Origin: Pseudomonas spelaei
GTDB taxonomy: Bacteria; Pseudomonadota; Gammaproteobacteria; Pseudomonadales; Pseudomonadaceae
Direction: 5' to 3'
NCBI RefSeq assembly: GCF_009724245.1
Contig: NZ_WNNK01000020.1
Location: forward strand, 1 to 64,000
Length of the DNA stretch: 64,000 nt
Under the pieces are notes generated by a model. The model was given only the letters and a program-made list of their open reading frames with translations, did not search any database and was not told the DNA's origin. Positions 1-15,514 of this stretch are shown here, piece by piece (position 1 is the first letter of the stretch; each line of letters opens with the position of its first letter). The translations under genes were made by a program, and so were the position numbers.

Positions 1-64
1 AGGTGTCTGCCTGCCTAAAGTCCCTGCTTTCTATGCAATGGCCCTGCGCATAGCTATCATGCGT

Positions 65-79
65 GCCTCATTGTGAGGC
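65..79 (+). promoter_or_regulatory. hairpin overlapping the birA ribosome binding site
   Basis: GCCTCA-TTG-TGAGGC is a perfect 6-bp hairpin whose right arm contains the GAGG that lies about ten bases before the birA ATG, so the folded RNA would hide the ribosome binding site. I see no convincing promoter in bases 1-64. The hairpin is seen directly; a role in translation control is inference. Confidence 0.4.
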
Positions 80-88
80 GAGACCTGC

Positions 89-1048
89 ATGCTGACGTTG
101 TTGAAACTTCTAAAAGATGGTCGCTTCCATTCTGGTGAAGCGCTAGGTGCGGCCCTGGGCGTCAGTCGCAGTGCTGTATGGAAGCAGCTTCAGCATCTTG
201 AGGCGGAGTTGAATCTACCCATACATAAAGTCCGTGGACGGGGTTATCAATTGGCTGCGCCCTTGGTGTTGTTGAATGCTGATGATATTTCGGCAAATGC
301 TCCGACTCCTGCTTGGCCTGTCTATATTTCCGAGTCAATTGACTCCACCAATGCAGAGGCATTGCGGCTTGTCGAGATGGGGCGGGTTGCACCTTTCCTT
401 GTTCTTTCGGAGCAGCAGACTGCTGGTCGGGGTCGGCGAGGACGCAAGTGGGCTAGTCCTTTCGCTCAAAATGTCTATTACAGTCTTGTGTTGAGAATCG
501 ATGGGGGGTTAAGGCGATTAGAGGGCCTTAGTCTGGTTGTGGGGGTCGCGGTTATGCAGGCCTTACGAGAGGCCGGAGTTAAGGGCGTTGGCTTGAAATG
601 GCCAAACGACGTCCTGGTAGGTCAAAAAAAGATCGCCGGCATCCTCCTGGAGCTGGTTGGTGACCCGGCGGACGTCTGTCACGTTGTCCTTGGTATTGGG
701 ATTAACGTGAACATGCAGAAGACAGTAGAGGTCGATCAGCAGTGGACTTCGGCGCAGTTAGAGACCGGTCATGCAGTTGATCGTAACTACCTGGTCGCGC
801 GTATAGGGGCGCAGTTGCAAGCCTATCTTGATCGTCATCAGGCATCAGGTTTCTCTGCTATTCAGGCGGAGTGGGAGCAGAACCATCTGTGGCAGGGCAA
901 GCCTGTGTCGCTGATTGCAGGTGTCAGTCAGATCGATGGAGTGGTGTTGGGTATTGATGGTCAAGGTGCGTTGCGTTTGAACGTGAACGGCGTCGAAAAA
1001 ATATACAGCGGTGGCGAGCTAAGTCTGAGGTTGCGTGATGATTCTTGA
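89..1048 (+). CDS. birA: Bifunctional biotin-[acetyl-CoA-carboxylase] ligase / biotin operon repressor
   Basis: BirA activates biotin with ATP to biotinyl-5'-AMP and attaches it to the biotin carboxyl carrier protein of acetyl-CoA carboxylase; the holo form can also bind DNA as repressor. The 319-residue product has an N-terminal winged helix (about residues 1-55, with SRSAVWKQLQ as recognition helix), the biotinyl-AMP loop GRGRRG at 113-118 and the catalytic KWPND at 170-174 with Lys181, then a small C-terminal SH3-like domain. Because the winged helix is kept, this is the class II regulatory form, although no biotin genes lie nearby. Its last 11 bases overlap coaX, so the two are probably co-translated. 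Start chosen at the first ATG, with GAGG upstream. Confidence 0.96.
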   Translation: MLTLLKLLKDGRFHSGEALGAALGVSRSAVWKQLQHLEAELNLPIHKVRGRGYQLAAPLVLLNADDISANAPTPAWPVYISESIDSTNAEALRLVEMGRVAPFLVLSEQQTAGRGRRGRKWASPFAQNVYYSLVLRIDGGLRRLEGLSLVVGVAVMQALREAGVKGVGLKWPNDVLVGQKKIAGILLELVGDPADVCHVVLGIGINVNMQKTVEVDQQWTSAQLETGHAVDRNYLVARIGAQLQAYLDRHQASGFSAIQAEWEQNHLWQGKPVSLIAGVSQIDGVVLGIDGQGALRLNVNGVEKIYSGGELSLRLRDDS

Positions 1049-1787
1049 GCTCGACTGTGGGAATAGCTTTATCAAGTGGCGAGTGCTTGAGTTGGATAAG
1101 GCGCACGTTTTTGCGGAAGGGGTCGTCGGCTCTGATATTGCGCTGATCGAGAGTTTGTTGGCGCTTGCGAGCCTTACGCTGAAGCATTGCCGGCTGGTAA
1201 GTGTGCGAGCCTCTGAGGAGACAAGCGAGTTGGTGGCGGCATTGGTCGATACCTTTGGTGTTGCCGTGGTGTGTGCTGCTTCCTCTCGTCAGATGGCTGG
1301 GGTGCGCAATGGTTACGAGGATTTCGAACGCCTAGGGCTTGATCGCTGGCTGGCGATGTTGGGTGGCTTTCAACTGGCGTCGGGTGCTTGCCTTGTGCTC
1401 GATTTTGGTACGGCGGCGACAGCCGACTTCATCGCCGCTGATGGTGAGCATCTAGGGGGCTTTATTTGTCCTGGTATGCCATTGATGCGCAACCAGCTGC
1501 GCACGCACACTCGCAAGATCCGCTACGACGATGTTTCTGCCGAACGTGCCTTGGAGTGCTTGGTGCCTGGTCGTACTACTGTGGAAGCGGTTGAGCGCGG
1601 CTGCACGCTAATGTTGAGGGGGTTCGTCTTGACTCAGCTCGAATTGGCGAGAAGTTACTGGGGAAGTGATTTCTCCGTGTTTCTTACGGGTGGAGATGCT
1701 GAGCTGATCTCTGATGCTGTGCCTGGAGCGCGACTTGTTCCGGATCTGGTTTTTGTCGGTTTGGCGATGGCGTGTCCCTTGTCTTGA
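1038..1787 (+). CDS. coaX: Type III pantothenate kinase
   Basis: CoaX phosphorylates pantothenate with ATP, the first step of coenzyme A synthesis; the type III enzyme is not feedback-inhibited by CoA and needs a monovalent cation. The 249-residue protein opens with the ASKHA-fold phosphate motif DCGNSFIKW and carries the second phosphate motif LDFGTAATADF in the middle. I start it at ATG 1038; an in-frame GTG lies directly before it at 1035. It overlaps the end of birA by 11 bases and is followed after 7 bases by the SPOR-domain gene, suggesting a three-gene unit. No coaA-type kinase is visible in the window. Confidence 0.94.
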   Translation: MILELDCGNSFIKWRVLELDKAHVFAEGVVGSDIALIESLLALASLTLKHCRLVSVRASEETSELVAALVDTFGVAVVCAASSRQMAGVRNGYEDFERLGLDRWLAMLGGFQLASGACLVLDFGTAATADFIAADGEHLGGFICPGMPLMRNQLRTHTRKIRYDDVSAERALECLVPGRTTVEAVERGCTLMLRGFVLTQLELARSYWGSDFSVFLTGGDAELISDAVPGARLVPDLVFVGLAMACPLS

Positions 1788-1794
1788 GGTTTTT

Positions 1795-2241
1795 ATGCGT
1801 TGGCTGTTTTTGCTGTTGCTGGTCCTCAATGCGTTCTATTACGTCTGGCATCAGCAGGAGGCTCCGTTGCGGGCCAAGGATGTAACGCCATTGGCCTTGT
1901 ATCGCGACTCACAGCAGGATATTCGCTTGCTGAGCGAATCCGCTGATGCGATGGTGCGACGAGATAGAGCAAAAGCCCCTGAGGTGCAAAATACTTGTCT
2001 TTATATCGGTGGATTTACCGATCAGAAGGAGGCTCAGTCGGTAGAGCAGCGGCTTACGAGTCTGGATATCAAGGTCAAGCTGCAATCGCTAAACCTTCCC
2101 GATGCCAATGGATACTGGCTGCGGGTTGCGCCTGAAAGCCGGCGTCTGGCCGATGACCTGCCCTTTGAAAACCTTGCCAAGGAATTCAATGAGTTAAAAC
2201 ATAAAATAATGCTGTGCGAAGGCATTGCAACTGTCGAATAG
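1795..2241 (+). CDS. Membrane-anchored SPOR domain protein
   Basis: A 148-residue protein with one N-terminal membrane segment (RWLFLLLLVLNAFYYVW) and a C-terminal SPOR-like domain (about residues 60-135) starting at TCLYIGGFTDQKEAQ. SPOR domains bind denuded glycan strands of septal peptidoglycan, so a periplasmic face and some link to cell division or envelope are likely, but the exact job is unknown. ATG 1795 is chosen because it gives the membrane anchor directly; a longer reading frame from 1714 would run inside coaX. It sits 7 bases after coaX and just before the tRNA operon; the first tRNA promoter overlaps its 3' end. Confidence 0.82.
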   Translation: MRWLFLLLLVLNAFYYVWHQQEAPLRAKDVTPLALYRDSQQDIRLLSESADAMVRRDRAKAPEVQNTCLYIGGFTDQKEAQSVEQRLTSLDIKVKLQSLNLPDANGYWLRVAPESRRLADDLPFENLAKEFNELKHKIMLCEGIATVE

Positions 2242-2253
2242 TTTGCATAGAAT
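2225..2253 (+). promoter_or_regulatory. sigma70 promoter, distal, of the tRNA operon
   Basis: TTGCAA, a 17-base spacer and TAGAAT followed by the GC-rich discriminator GGCGCCCGC. The -35 lies inside the last codons of the SPOR gene. A GC-rich discriminator is the usual mark of stringently controlled stable-RNA promoters. It would give a leader of about 125 bases before tRNA-Tyr. Confidence 0.6.
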
Positions 2254-2342
2254 GGCGCCCGCTTCGCAGTGAAGACCTCTGAGGTCGACAAGGTGAGGCG
2301 AAGGTCAACGCAGCTAACCTCAGGTTTTTAATGAGAAAATGC

Positions 2343-2370
2343 TTGACAGAAGGCCGGCGTGATGTAGAAT
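2343..2370 (+). promoter_or_regulatory. sigma70 promoter, proximal, of the tRNA operon
   Basis: Consensus TTGACA (2343-2348), 16-base spacer and TAGAAT (2365-2370), then the GC-rich discriminator GCCGGCTCGC. The transcript would begin near 2377, a few bases before tRNA-Tyr. The best promoter match in this stretch; GC-rich discriminators of this sort respond to ppGpp. Confidence 0.8.
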
Positions 2371-2383
2371 GCCGGCTCGCTTA

Positions 2384-2468
<85 letters not shown>

Positions 2469-2491
2469 TTTTAGCGTGAGCTGCAAGCTCC

Positions 2492-2565
<74 letters not shown>

Positions 2566-2591
2566 AGTTTGCAGGTTGTGCAGGTTGTTTC

Positions 2592-2667
2592 GCTCTTGTA
2601 GCTCAGTTGGTAGAGCACACCCTTGGTAAGGGTGAGGTCAGCGGTTCAAATCCGCTCAAGAGCTCCA
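2592..2667 (+). tRNA. tRNA-Thr (GGT)
   Basis: 76 bases: acceptor GCTCTTG pairs with CAAGAGC, discriminator T, CCA encoded. The anticodon stem CACCC/GGGTG encloses TTGGTAA, anticodon GGT. In E. coli and P. aeruginosa a tuf gene follows this tRNA; here a terminator does. Confidence 0.97.
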
Positions 2668-2673
2668 TATAAC

Positions 2674-2706
2674 AAGGCAGATATGAAAATATCTGCCTTT
2701 GTTTTA
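2674..2706 (+). terminator. Rho-independent terminator after tRNA-Thr
   Basis: AAGGCAGATA pairs perfectly with TATCTGCCTT around the loop TGAAAA, followed by TGTTTT. It closes the Tyr-Gly-Thr unit exactly where a tuf gene would be expected. Confidence 0.8.
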
Positions 2707-2782
2707 ACAGCTACCTTTGATTGATTCTGCTCTCTATCGTGATTTTGTTTTGGGTAGGTTTCAGGTCTTCTGGGGTTTGTTG

Positions 2783-2811
2783 TTGTAAAGTCTTTTTCGG
2801 ATCGGCATAAT
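2783..2811 (+). promoter_or_regulatory. sigma70 promoter of tRNA-Trp/secE/nusG
   Basis: TTGTAA (2783-2788), 17-base spacer, CATAAT (2806-2811), then GTCGGCC. Start of transcription near 2818, about 14 bases before tRNA-Trp. It would let tRNA-Trp, secE and nusG be transcribed on their own after the terminator at 2674-2706. Confidence 0.65.
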
Positions 2812-2831
2812 TGTCGGCCTGATTTTGTTTT

Positions 2832-2907
2832 AGGTCAGTAGCTCAATTGGCAGAGCGACGGTCTCCAAAACCGTAGGTTGGGGGTTCGATTCCCTCCTGA
2901 CCTGCCA
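2832..2907 (+). tRNA. tRNA-Trp (CCA)
   Basis: 76 bases: acceptor AGGTCAG pairs with CTGACCT, discriminator G, CCA encoded. The anticodon loop CTCCAAA gives anticodon CCA. It lies 45 bases before secE, as in other gammaproteobacteria. Confidence 0.97.
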
Positions 2908-2952
2908 GATTCACTTGGTGTGTCTGGCTTTCTTTTCACAGGATCTTCATAG

Positions 2953-3321
2953 ATGACTCCTAAGGCTGAAGTTCAAGGCTCTCGCTTCGATCTGCTCAAG
3001 TGGCTTGTAGTAGTCGCTATTGTGGTTGTAGGTGTTGTCGGAAACCAGTACTACTCTGCGTCGCCGATCCTGTACCGCGTCCTCGCATTGCTCGCCCTTG
3101 CTGCTGTTGCTGCCTTTGTTGGCCTGCAGACTGCTAAAGGCAAGTCGTTTGCAGTCCTGGTGAAGGAAGCTCGCACCGAGATACGTAAAGTCGTTTGGCC
3201 GACTCGCCAAGAAACCACGCAGACCACGTTGATTGTGGTGGCTGTTGTTCTGGTTATGGCGTTGCTGTTGTGGGGTCTTGATTCCCTGCTCGGCTGGCTT
3301 GTTTCCTTGATTGTTGGCTAA
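2953..3321 (+). CDS. secE: Preprotein translocase subunit SecE
   Basis: SecE clamps SecY in the inner-membrane SecYEG channel. The 122-residue protein has the three membrane segments of the long proteobacterial form: two in the first half (around residues 15-32 and 36-56) and the essential one near the C-terminus (WLVSLIVG at the very end). The conserved cytosolic amphipathic stretch ARTEIRKVVWPTRQET precedes the last helix. It is followed after 9 bases by nusG, the near-universal secE-nusG pair. Confidence 0.97.
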   Translation: MTPKAEVQGSRFDLLKWLVVVAIVVVGVVGNQYYSASPILYRVLALLALAAVAAFVGLQTAKGKSFAVLVKEARTEIRKVVWPTRQETTQTTLIVVAVVLVMALLLWGLDSLLGWLVSLIVG

Positions 3322-3330
3322 GGGTGTCCC

Positions 3331-3864
3331 GTGGCTAAGCGTTGGTACGTTGTGCATGCTTACTCGGGTTACGAGAAGCACGTCATGCGCTCTTTGCTAG
3401 AGCGCGTAAAGCTGGCAGGCATGGAAGATGGCTTCGGCGAAATTCTGGTCCCCACTGAAGAAGTGGTGGAAATGCGTAATGGCCAGAAGCGCAAAAGCGA
3501 GCGCAAGTTCTTCCCTGGCTATGTGCTGGTTCAGATGGACATGAATGAGGGTACTTGGCACTTGGTCAAGGACACTCCTCGCGTCATGGGTTTCATTGGC
3601 GGTACCGCTGATAAGCCTGCACCAATCACCGACAAAGAGGCAGAAGCAATTCTGCGTCGTGTTGCTGATGGTAGTGATAAGCCTAAGCCGAAGACGTTGT
3701 TCGAGCCAGGTGAGGTTGTTCGTGTCACCGACGGCCCGTTTGCTGATTTTAATGGCACGGTCGAAGAAGTTAACTACGAAAAGAGCCGGATCCAAGTGGC
3801 AGTGCTTATTTTCGGTCGCTCTACTCCGGTAGAGCTAGAGTTCAGCCAGGTCGAAAAAGTCTAG
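3331..3864 (+). CDS. nusG: Transcription termination/antitermination factor NusG
   Basis: NusG binds the clamp of RNA polymerase through its N-terminal NGN domain and contacts Rho or ribosomal protein S10 through its C-terminal KOW domain. The 177-residue product has the NGN start AKRWYVVHAYSGYEKHV and the KOW motif with GPFADFNGTVEEVNYEKS, and ends in QVEKV. The start is GTG at 3331, 9 bases after secE. A terminator hairpin follows at 3882. Confidence 0.98.
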   Translation: MAKRWYVVHAYSGYEKHVMRSLLERVKLAGMEDGFGEILVPTEEVVEMRNGQKRKSERKFFPGYVLVQMDMNEGTWHLVKDTPRVMGFIGGTADKPAPITDKEAEAILRRVADGSDKPKPKTLFEPGEVVRVTDGPFADFNGTVEEVNYEKSRIQVAVLIFGRSTPVELEFSQVEKV

Positions 3865-3881
3865 CTGAGCAAGCATCCCAA

Positions 3882-3910
3882 CCCCGCAGCCCTAGGCTGT
3901 GGGGTTTTGT
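3882..3910 (+). terminator. Rho-independent terminator after nusG
   Basis: CCCCGCAGCC pairs with GGCTGTGGGG (one G-U) around CTA, followed by TTTTGT. It separates secE-nusG from rplK. I could not find a clear promoter between it and rplK, so partial read-through or a poor-consensus promoter must serve the L11 genes. Confidence 0.75.
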
Positions 3911-3981
3911 CGTCACTGGGATAAACGCGCAAGTAACCGGGGAGCCTTTCGAGGCGTTCGAACCCGTAATTGGAGTGCCTC

Positions 3982-4413
3982 ATGGCCAAGAAGATTACCG
4001 CTTACATCAAGCTGCAAGTGAAGGCCGCTCAGGCCAACCCAAGCCCACCCGTCGGTCCAGCTCTGGGTCAGCACGGCGTGAACATCATGGAATTCTGCAA
4101 GGCCTTCAACGCCCGTACTCAGGGTATTGAGCCAGGTCTGCCGACTCCAGTGATCATCACTGTATATAGCGACCGCAGCTTCACCTTCGAAACCAAGTCG
4201 ACCCCGGCTTCGGTTCTGTTGAAGAAAGCTGCTGGTCTGACTAGCGGTTCCGCTCGTCCGAACACCGTTAAGGTTGGCACCGTAACTCGTGCTCAGCTGG
4301 AAGAAATCGCGAAAACCAAAAACGCGGATCTGACTGCAGCTGATATGGATGCAGCCGTGCGTACCATCGCCGGTTCTGCTCGTAGCATGGGCCTTAACGT
4401 GGAGGGTGTGTAA
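3982..4413 (+). CDS. rplK: 50S ribosomal protein L11
   Basis: L11 forms the base of the GTPase-associated stalk with 23S rRNA and is needed for RelA activation. The 143-residue product has the N-terminal proline-rich NTD (QANPSPPVGPALGQHG) and a C-terminal rRNA-binding domain ending in GSARSMGLNVEGV. Start set at the ATG opening MAKKITAYIKLQV with a GGAG nearby; an upstream in-frame start at 3970 would add four residues absent from the family. It shares one base with rplA (TAATG). Confidence 0.98.
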   Translation: MAKKITAYIKLQVKAAQANPSPPVGPALGQHGVNIMEFCKAFNARTQGIEPGLPTPVIITVYSDRSFTFETKSTPASVLLKKAAGLTSGSARPNTVKVGTVTRAQLEEIAKTKNADLTAADMDAAVRTIAGSARSMGLNVEGV

Positions 4414-5108
4414 TGGCTAAGCTGACCAAGCGCCAAAAGGCTATCGCCGGCAAAATCGAAGCGGGCAAGTCCTACAATTTTGTAGACGCTGCTGCTCTGC
4501 TGACCGAGCTGTCGACTGTCAAGTTCAGCGAGTCTGTTGACGTTGCTGTAAACCTGGGTGTTGACCCACGTAAATCCGACCAGGTCGTTCGTAGCGCTAC
4601 TGTGCTGCCACACGGTACTGGCAAGACTGTACGTGTTGCTGTCTTCACCCAAGGCCCGGCAGCTGAAGCTGCTCTGGCCGCCGGCGCCGATCGCGTTGGC
4701 ATGGATGACCTGGCTGCCGAAATGAAAGGCGGCGACCTGAACTATGACGTCGTTATTGCTTCCCCGGATGCAATGCGCGTTGTAGGTCAGTTGGGTCAGA
4801 TCCTCGGTCCACGTGGTCTGATGCCTAACCCGAAAGTCGGCACCGTAACTCCAGACGTAGCTACCGCGGTTAAAAACGCCAAGGCTGGTCAGGTTCGTTA
4901 TCGCACCGACAAAAACGGCATCATTCACACCTCCGTTGGCAAAGTCGGCTTCGATGCCGTCAAGCTGAAGGAAAACGTTGAAGCCCTGATCGCTGATCTG
5001 AAGCGTATCAAGCCTGCTTCCTCGAAAGGTATCTACGTCAAGCGCGTTACCCTGAGCACCACTATGGGCCCAGGTCTGGTCATCGACCAAGGCTCGCTGG
5101 ACGTATAA
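4413..5108 (+). CDS. rplA: 50S ribosomal protein L1
   Basis: L1 forms the mobile L1 stalk that helps release E-site tRNA; in E. coli it also represses translation of the L11-L1 mRNA. The 231-residue product is full length, with MAKLTKRQKAI at the start, the GPRGLMPNPKVGTVT signature in the middle and GPGLVIDQGSLDV at the end. Its ATG overlaps the rplK stop by one base, so the two are translationally coupled. Confidence 0.98.
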   Translation: MAKLTKRQKAIAGKIEAGKSYNFVDAAALLTELSTVKFSESVDVAVNLGVDPRKSDQVVRSATVLPHGTGKTVRVAVFTQGPAAEAALAAGADRVGMDDLAAEMKGGDLNYDVVIASPDAMRVVGQLGQILGPRGLMPNPKVGTVTPDVATAVKNAKAGQVRYRTDKNGIIHTSVGKVGFDAVKLKENVEALIADLKRIKPASSKGIYVKRVTLSTTMGPGLVIDQGSLDV

Positions 5109-5306
5109 GACACAAATTGGTGCAAGTAATTGCGCCAATTGAAAGATTGGGGTCCCTGCCTGGCGGGGGCTATCCAAGACCGTAGGCGGCGCAAGCCTTA
5201 AACCACAAGCCTACGCAGATGGTGCTCCCGGTTCCTTACCGAATCAGACACCAAAACGACATCCGGCTTCGGCCAGATGAAACGGTAACAAGCAGGAGTT
5301 AAACCC
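5109..5306 (+). promoter_or_regulatory. rplJ leader (probable L10 autoregulatory region)
   Basis: A 198-base gene-free stretch between rplA and rplJ, rich in G/C hairpins (for example the repeat CCCTGCC-TGG-CGGGGGC near 5154). In E. coli the long rplJ leader is the site where the L10-L12 complex represses its own translation, and the length and place match. I cannot fold it reliably by eye, and no clear promoter was recognised, so the role is inference. Confidence 0.45.
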
Positions 5307-5807
5307 GTGGCAATTAATCTCGAAGACAAGAAGGCCATCGTCGCTGAAGTCAACGAGGCTGCCAAAGCTGCTCTGTCCGCTGTCGTGGCTGATGCCCGTG
5401 GTGTGACAGTAGGCGCTATGACCGGACTCCGTAAAGAGGCTCGTGAAGCTGGCGTATACGTACGTGTTGTACGTAACACCCTGCTCAAGCGCGCCGTTGC
5501 TGGCACTCAATATGATGTGCTCAACGACGTGTTCACTGGCCCGACCCTGGTTGCATTCTCCAACGAACATCCTGGCGCTGCTGCCCGTTTGTTCAAAGAG
5601 TTCGCCAAGGGTCAGGATAAGTTCGAGATCAAGGCAGCTGCGTTCGAGGGCAAGTTCCTCGCAGCTAACCAAATCGACGTACTGGCAACACTGCCGACCC
5701 GTAACGAAGCTATTTCTCAGCTGATGAGCGTGATTCAAGGCGCTACCAGCAAGTTGGCTCGTACTCTGGCCGCAGTTCGCGAGCAAAAAGAAGCTGCCGC
5801 AGCCTAA
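5307..5807 (+). CDS. rplJ: 50S ribosomal protein L10
   Basis: L10 anchors the L7/L12 dimers on 23S rRNA to form the stalk that recruits translational GTPases. The 166-residue product starts at GTG (AINLEDKKAIVAEV) preceded by CAGGAG, and ends in a helical, alanine-rich tail (REQKEAAAA) that binds L12. It lies 78 bases before rplL, whose product it carries; together they likely repress their own synthesis through the leader. Confidence 0.97.
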   Translation: MAINLEDKKAIVAEVNEAAKAALSAVVADARGVTVGAMTGLRKEAREAGVYVRVVRNTLLKRAVAGTQYDVLNDVFTGPTLVAFSNEHPGAAARLFKEFAKGQDKFEIKAAAFEGKFLAANQIDVLATLPTRNEAISQLMSVIQGATSKLARTLAAVREQKEAAAA

Positions 5808-5885
5808 GGCTGAGCATCTCCTCTCGCGTATTTTTGTTTATTTCGATGGCCGCGTAGGCCGTCCCCCAATTCAGGAATTACAGCA

Positions 5886-6251
5886 ATGTCTATCTCCCAA
5901 GACGATATCCTCAACGCCGTAGCTGAAATGTCGGTTCTGCAGGTTGTTGAGCTGATCAAAGCTTTCGAAGAAAAATTCGGTGTTTCCGCTGCCGCTGCTT
6001 CCGCTGGCCCAGCCGCTGTTGCTGCTGTTGCTGAAGAGCAAACCGAATTCAACGTCATGCTGCTGGAAGCTGGCGAGAAGAAAGTAAACGTGATCAAGGC
6101 AGTACGTGAACTGACCGGTCTGGGCCTGAAAGAAGCCAAGGCTGTAGTTGACGGCGCCCCTGCCCAGGTTCTGGAAGCAGTGTCGAAAGACGCAGCTGAC
6201 AAAGCTAAAGCAGTGCTGGAAGAAGCAGGCGCTAAAGTCGAGCTGAAGTAA
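5886..6251 (+). CDS. rplL: 50S ribosomal protein L7/L12
   Basis: Multi-copy stalk protein that binds EF-G, EF-Tu and other factors. The 121-residue acidic product has the N-terminal dimerisation domain (MSISQDDILNAVAEMSVLQ), an alanine-rich hinge (about residues 36-52) and a C-terminal factor-binding domain with KAVRELTGLGLKEAKAVV. Strong ribosome binding context (CAGGAATTACAGCA). An attenuator-like hairpin lies 46 bases downstream, before rpoB. Confidence 0.98.
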   Translation: MSISQDDILNAVAEMSVLQVVELIKAFEEKFGVSAAAASAGPAAVAAVAEEQTEFNVMLLEAGEKKVNVIKAVRELTGLGLKEAKAVVDGAPAQVLEAVSKDAADKAKAVLEEAGAKVELK

Positions 6252-6297
6252 GCATCGACCTTGCGTCTCCAGCCCAAGCGTTAAGCTGAAGGCTGAT

Positions 6298-6326
6298 GGC
6301 TGGTGGCTCTTGCCACCGGCCTTTTT
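6298..6326 (+). terminator. attenuator between rplL and rpoB
   Basis: GGCTGGTGGC pairs with GCCACCGGCC (one G-U) around TCTT, followed by TTTTT. In E. coli a partial terminator at the same place lowers rpoBC transcription relative to the ribosomal genes; the position and form match. Confidence 0.75.
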
Positions 6327-6471
6327 CCGTTCTTGGCTGTCGACTCGGTCGCCGCCATTAACGCGCTGTAGCCACCCGATGCGGTGGTGCAAACCATGGG
6401 GTTTGCGAGATTTTCTGGCTGCTCCCGTCGGGAGGGGCCAAACAAGCAGGTGACCAAGCTGGGGAACGCTG

Positions 6472-10545
<4,074 letters not shown>

Positions 10546-10560
10546 CACGTGACGCGAATC

Positions 10561-10587
10561 GAGAGCGGGGCTGCTTAGCCCGCTCTC
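10561..10587 (+). other. strong hairpin between rpoB and rpoC
   Basis: GAGAGCGGG pairs perfectly with CCCGCTCTC around a 9-base loop. There is no T tract, so it is not a usual terminator; it may be an RNA-processing site or a barrier that protects the 3' end of the rpoB message. Function is inference. Confidence 0.5.
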
Positions 10588-10609
10588 TGCTCCGCCAGGA
10601 GGAAAGGCC

Positions 10610-14809
<4,200 letters not shown>

Positions 14810-14904
14810 GTTCTGCGATAATAAGACTGGGCCCTGGCAGCCCCGTTCGTCGGATCGAGACAGTTTTGTCCCGGTTCGATGGAGGGGGAGGTCGGGGCCT
14901 TGCC

Positions 14905-14933
14905 TTGACTGGGGGCAAGATCCTCTTTAGACT
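14905..14933 (+). promoter_or_regulatory. sigma70 promoter of the str operon
   Basis: TTGACT (14905-14910), 17-base spacer and TAGACT (14928-14933). Transcription would start near 14940, immediately before the hairpin at 14951, giving an 85-base leader to rpsL. Confidence 0.7.
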
Positions 14934-14950
14934 CTTGTACCCCTAAATTT

Positions 14951-14981
14951 GGCGGGAATTCGTTCCTGCCATTTTGCTTTT
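14951..14981 (+). terminator. UUCG-capped attenuator-like hairpin in the rpsL leader
   Basis: GGCGGGAA pairs with TTCCTGCC (one G-U) capped by the very stable tetraloop TTCG, followed by ATTTTGCTTTT. It begins only about 11 bases after the predicted start of the str transcript. It could terminate rpoC read-through, or act as an early attenuator of the str operon. Confidence 0.6.
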
Positions 14982-15024
14982 CTTGCAAGACAATAGCGTC
15001 GCAAGACAACAGTGGAGCTAGTAG

Positions 15025-15396
15025 ATGGCAACTATCAACCAGCTGGTACGTCAGCCGCGTAAGCGTATCGTCGAGAAATCCGACGTACCTGCGCTGCAGA
15101 ACTGCCCGCAACGTCGTGGCGTATGCACTCGCGTGTATACCACTACGCCGAAAAAACCTAACTCGGCACTGCGTAAAGTATGCCGTGTGCGCCTGACCAA
15201 CGGTTTCGAGGTTTCCTCGTACATCGGTGGTGAAGGTCACAACCTGCAAGAACACAGCGTGGTACTGATCCGTGGCGGTCGTGTAAAAGACTTGCCAGGT
15301 GTTCGTTACCACACCGTACGCGGCTCCTTGGATACTTCCGGCGTTAAAGGTCGTAACCAGGGTCGTTCGAAGTACGGTACCAAGAAGCCTAAGTAG
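15025..15396 (+). CDS. rpsL: 30S ribosomal protein S12
   Basis: S12 monitors codon-anticodon pairing at the decoding centre. The 123-residue product has the streptomycin-sensitive lysines in both key loops (TTPKKPNSALRK, the Lys42/43 equivalent, and GRVKDLPGVRYH, the Lys87/88 equivalent). It opens with MATINQLVRQPRKR. First gene of the str operon, with GTGGAGC upstream of the ATG. Confidence 0.98.
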   Translation: MATINQLVRQPRKRIVEKSDVPALQNCPQRRGVCTRVYTTTPKKPNSALRKVCRVRLTNGFEVSSYIGGEGHNLQEHSVVLIRGGRVKDLPGVRYHTVRGSLDTSGVKGRNQGRSKYGTKKPK

Positions 15397-15514
15397 TAGC
15401 GGCTTTTTGTAAAACTGAATCATCTTATTTTCTGAGTCGATAAGAGTAAGGTCGGAGGCGTCCCGAAAGGGCACTAATTCCGAACGAACCTGAAGACCGT
15501 TTGAGGGCTTATCC

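Noticed and set aside
2668..2831. Remnant of a deleted tuf gene
   Set aside because: No stretch translates to EF-Tu motifs in any frame that I can see; the gap is a terminator and a promoter.
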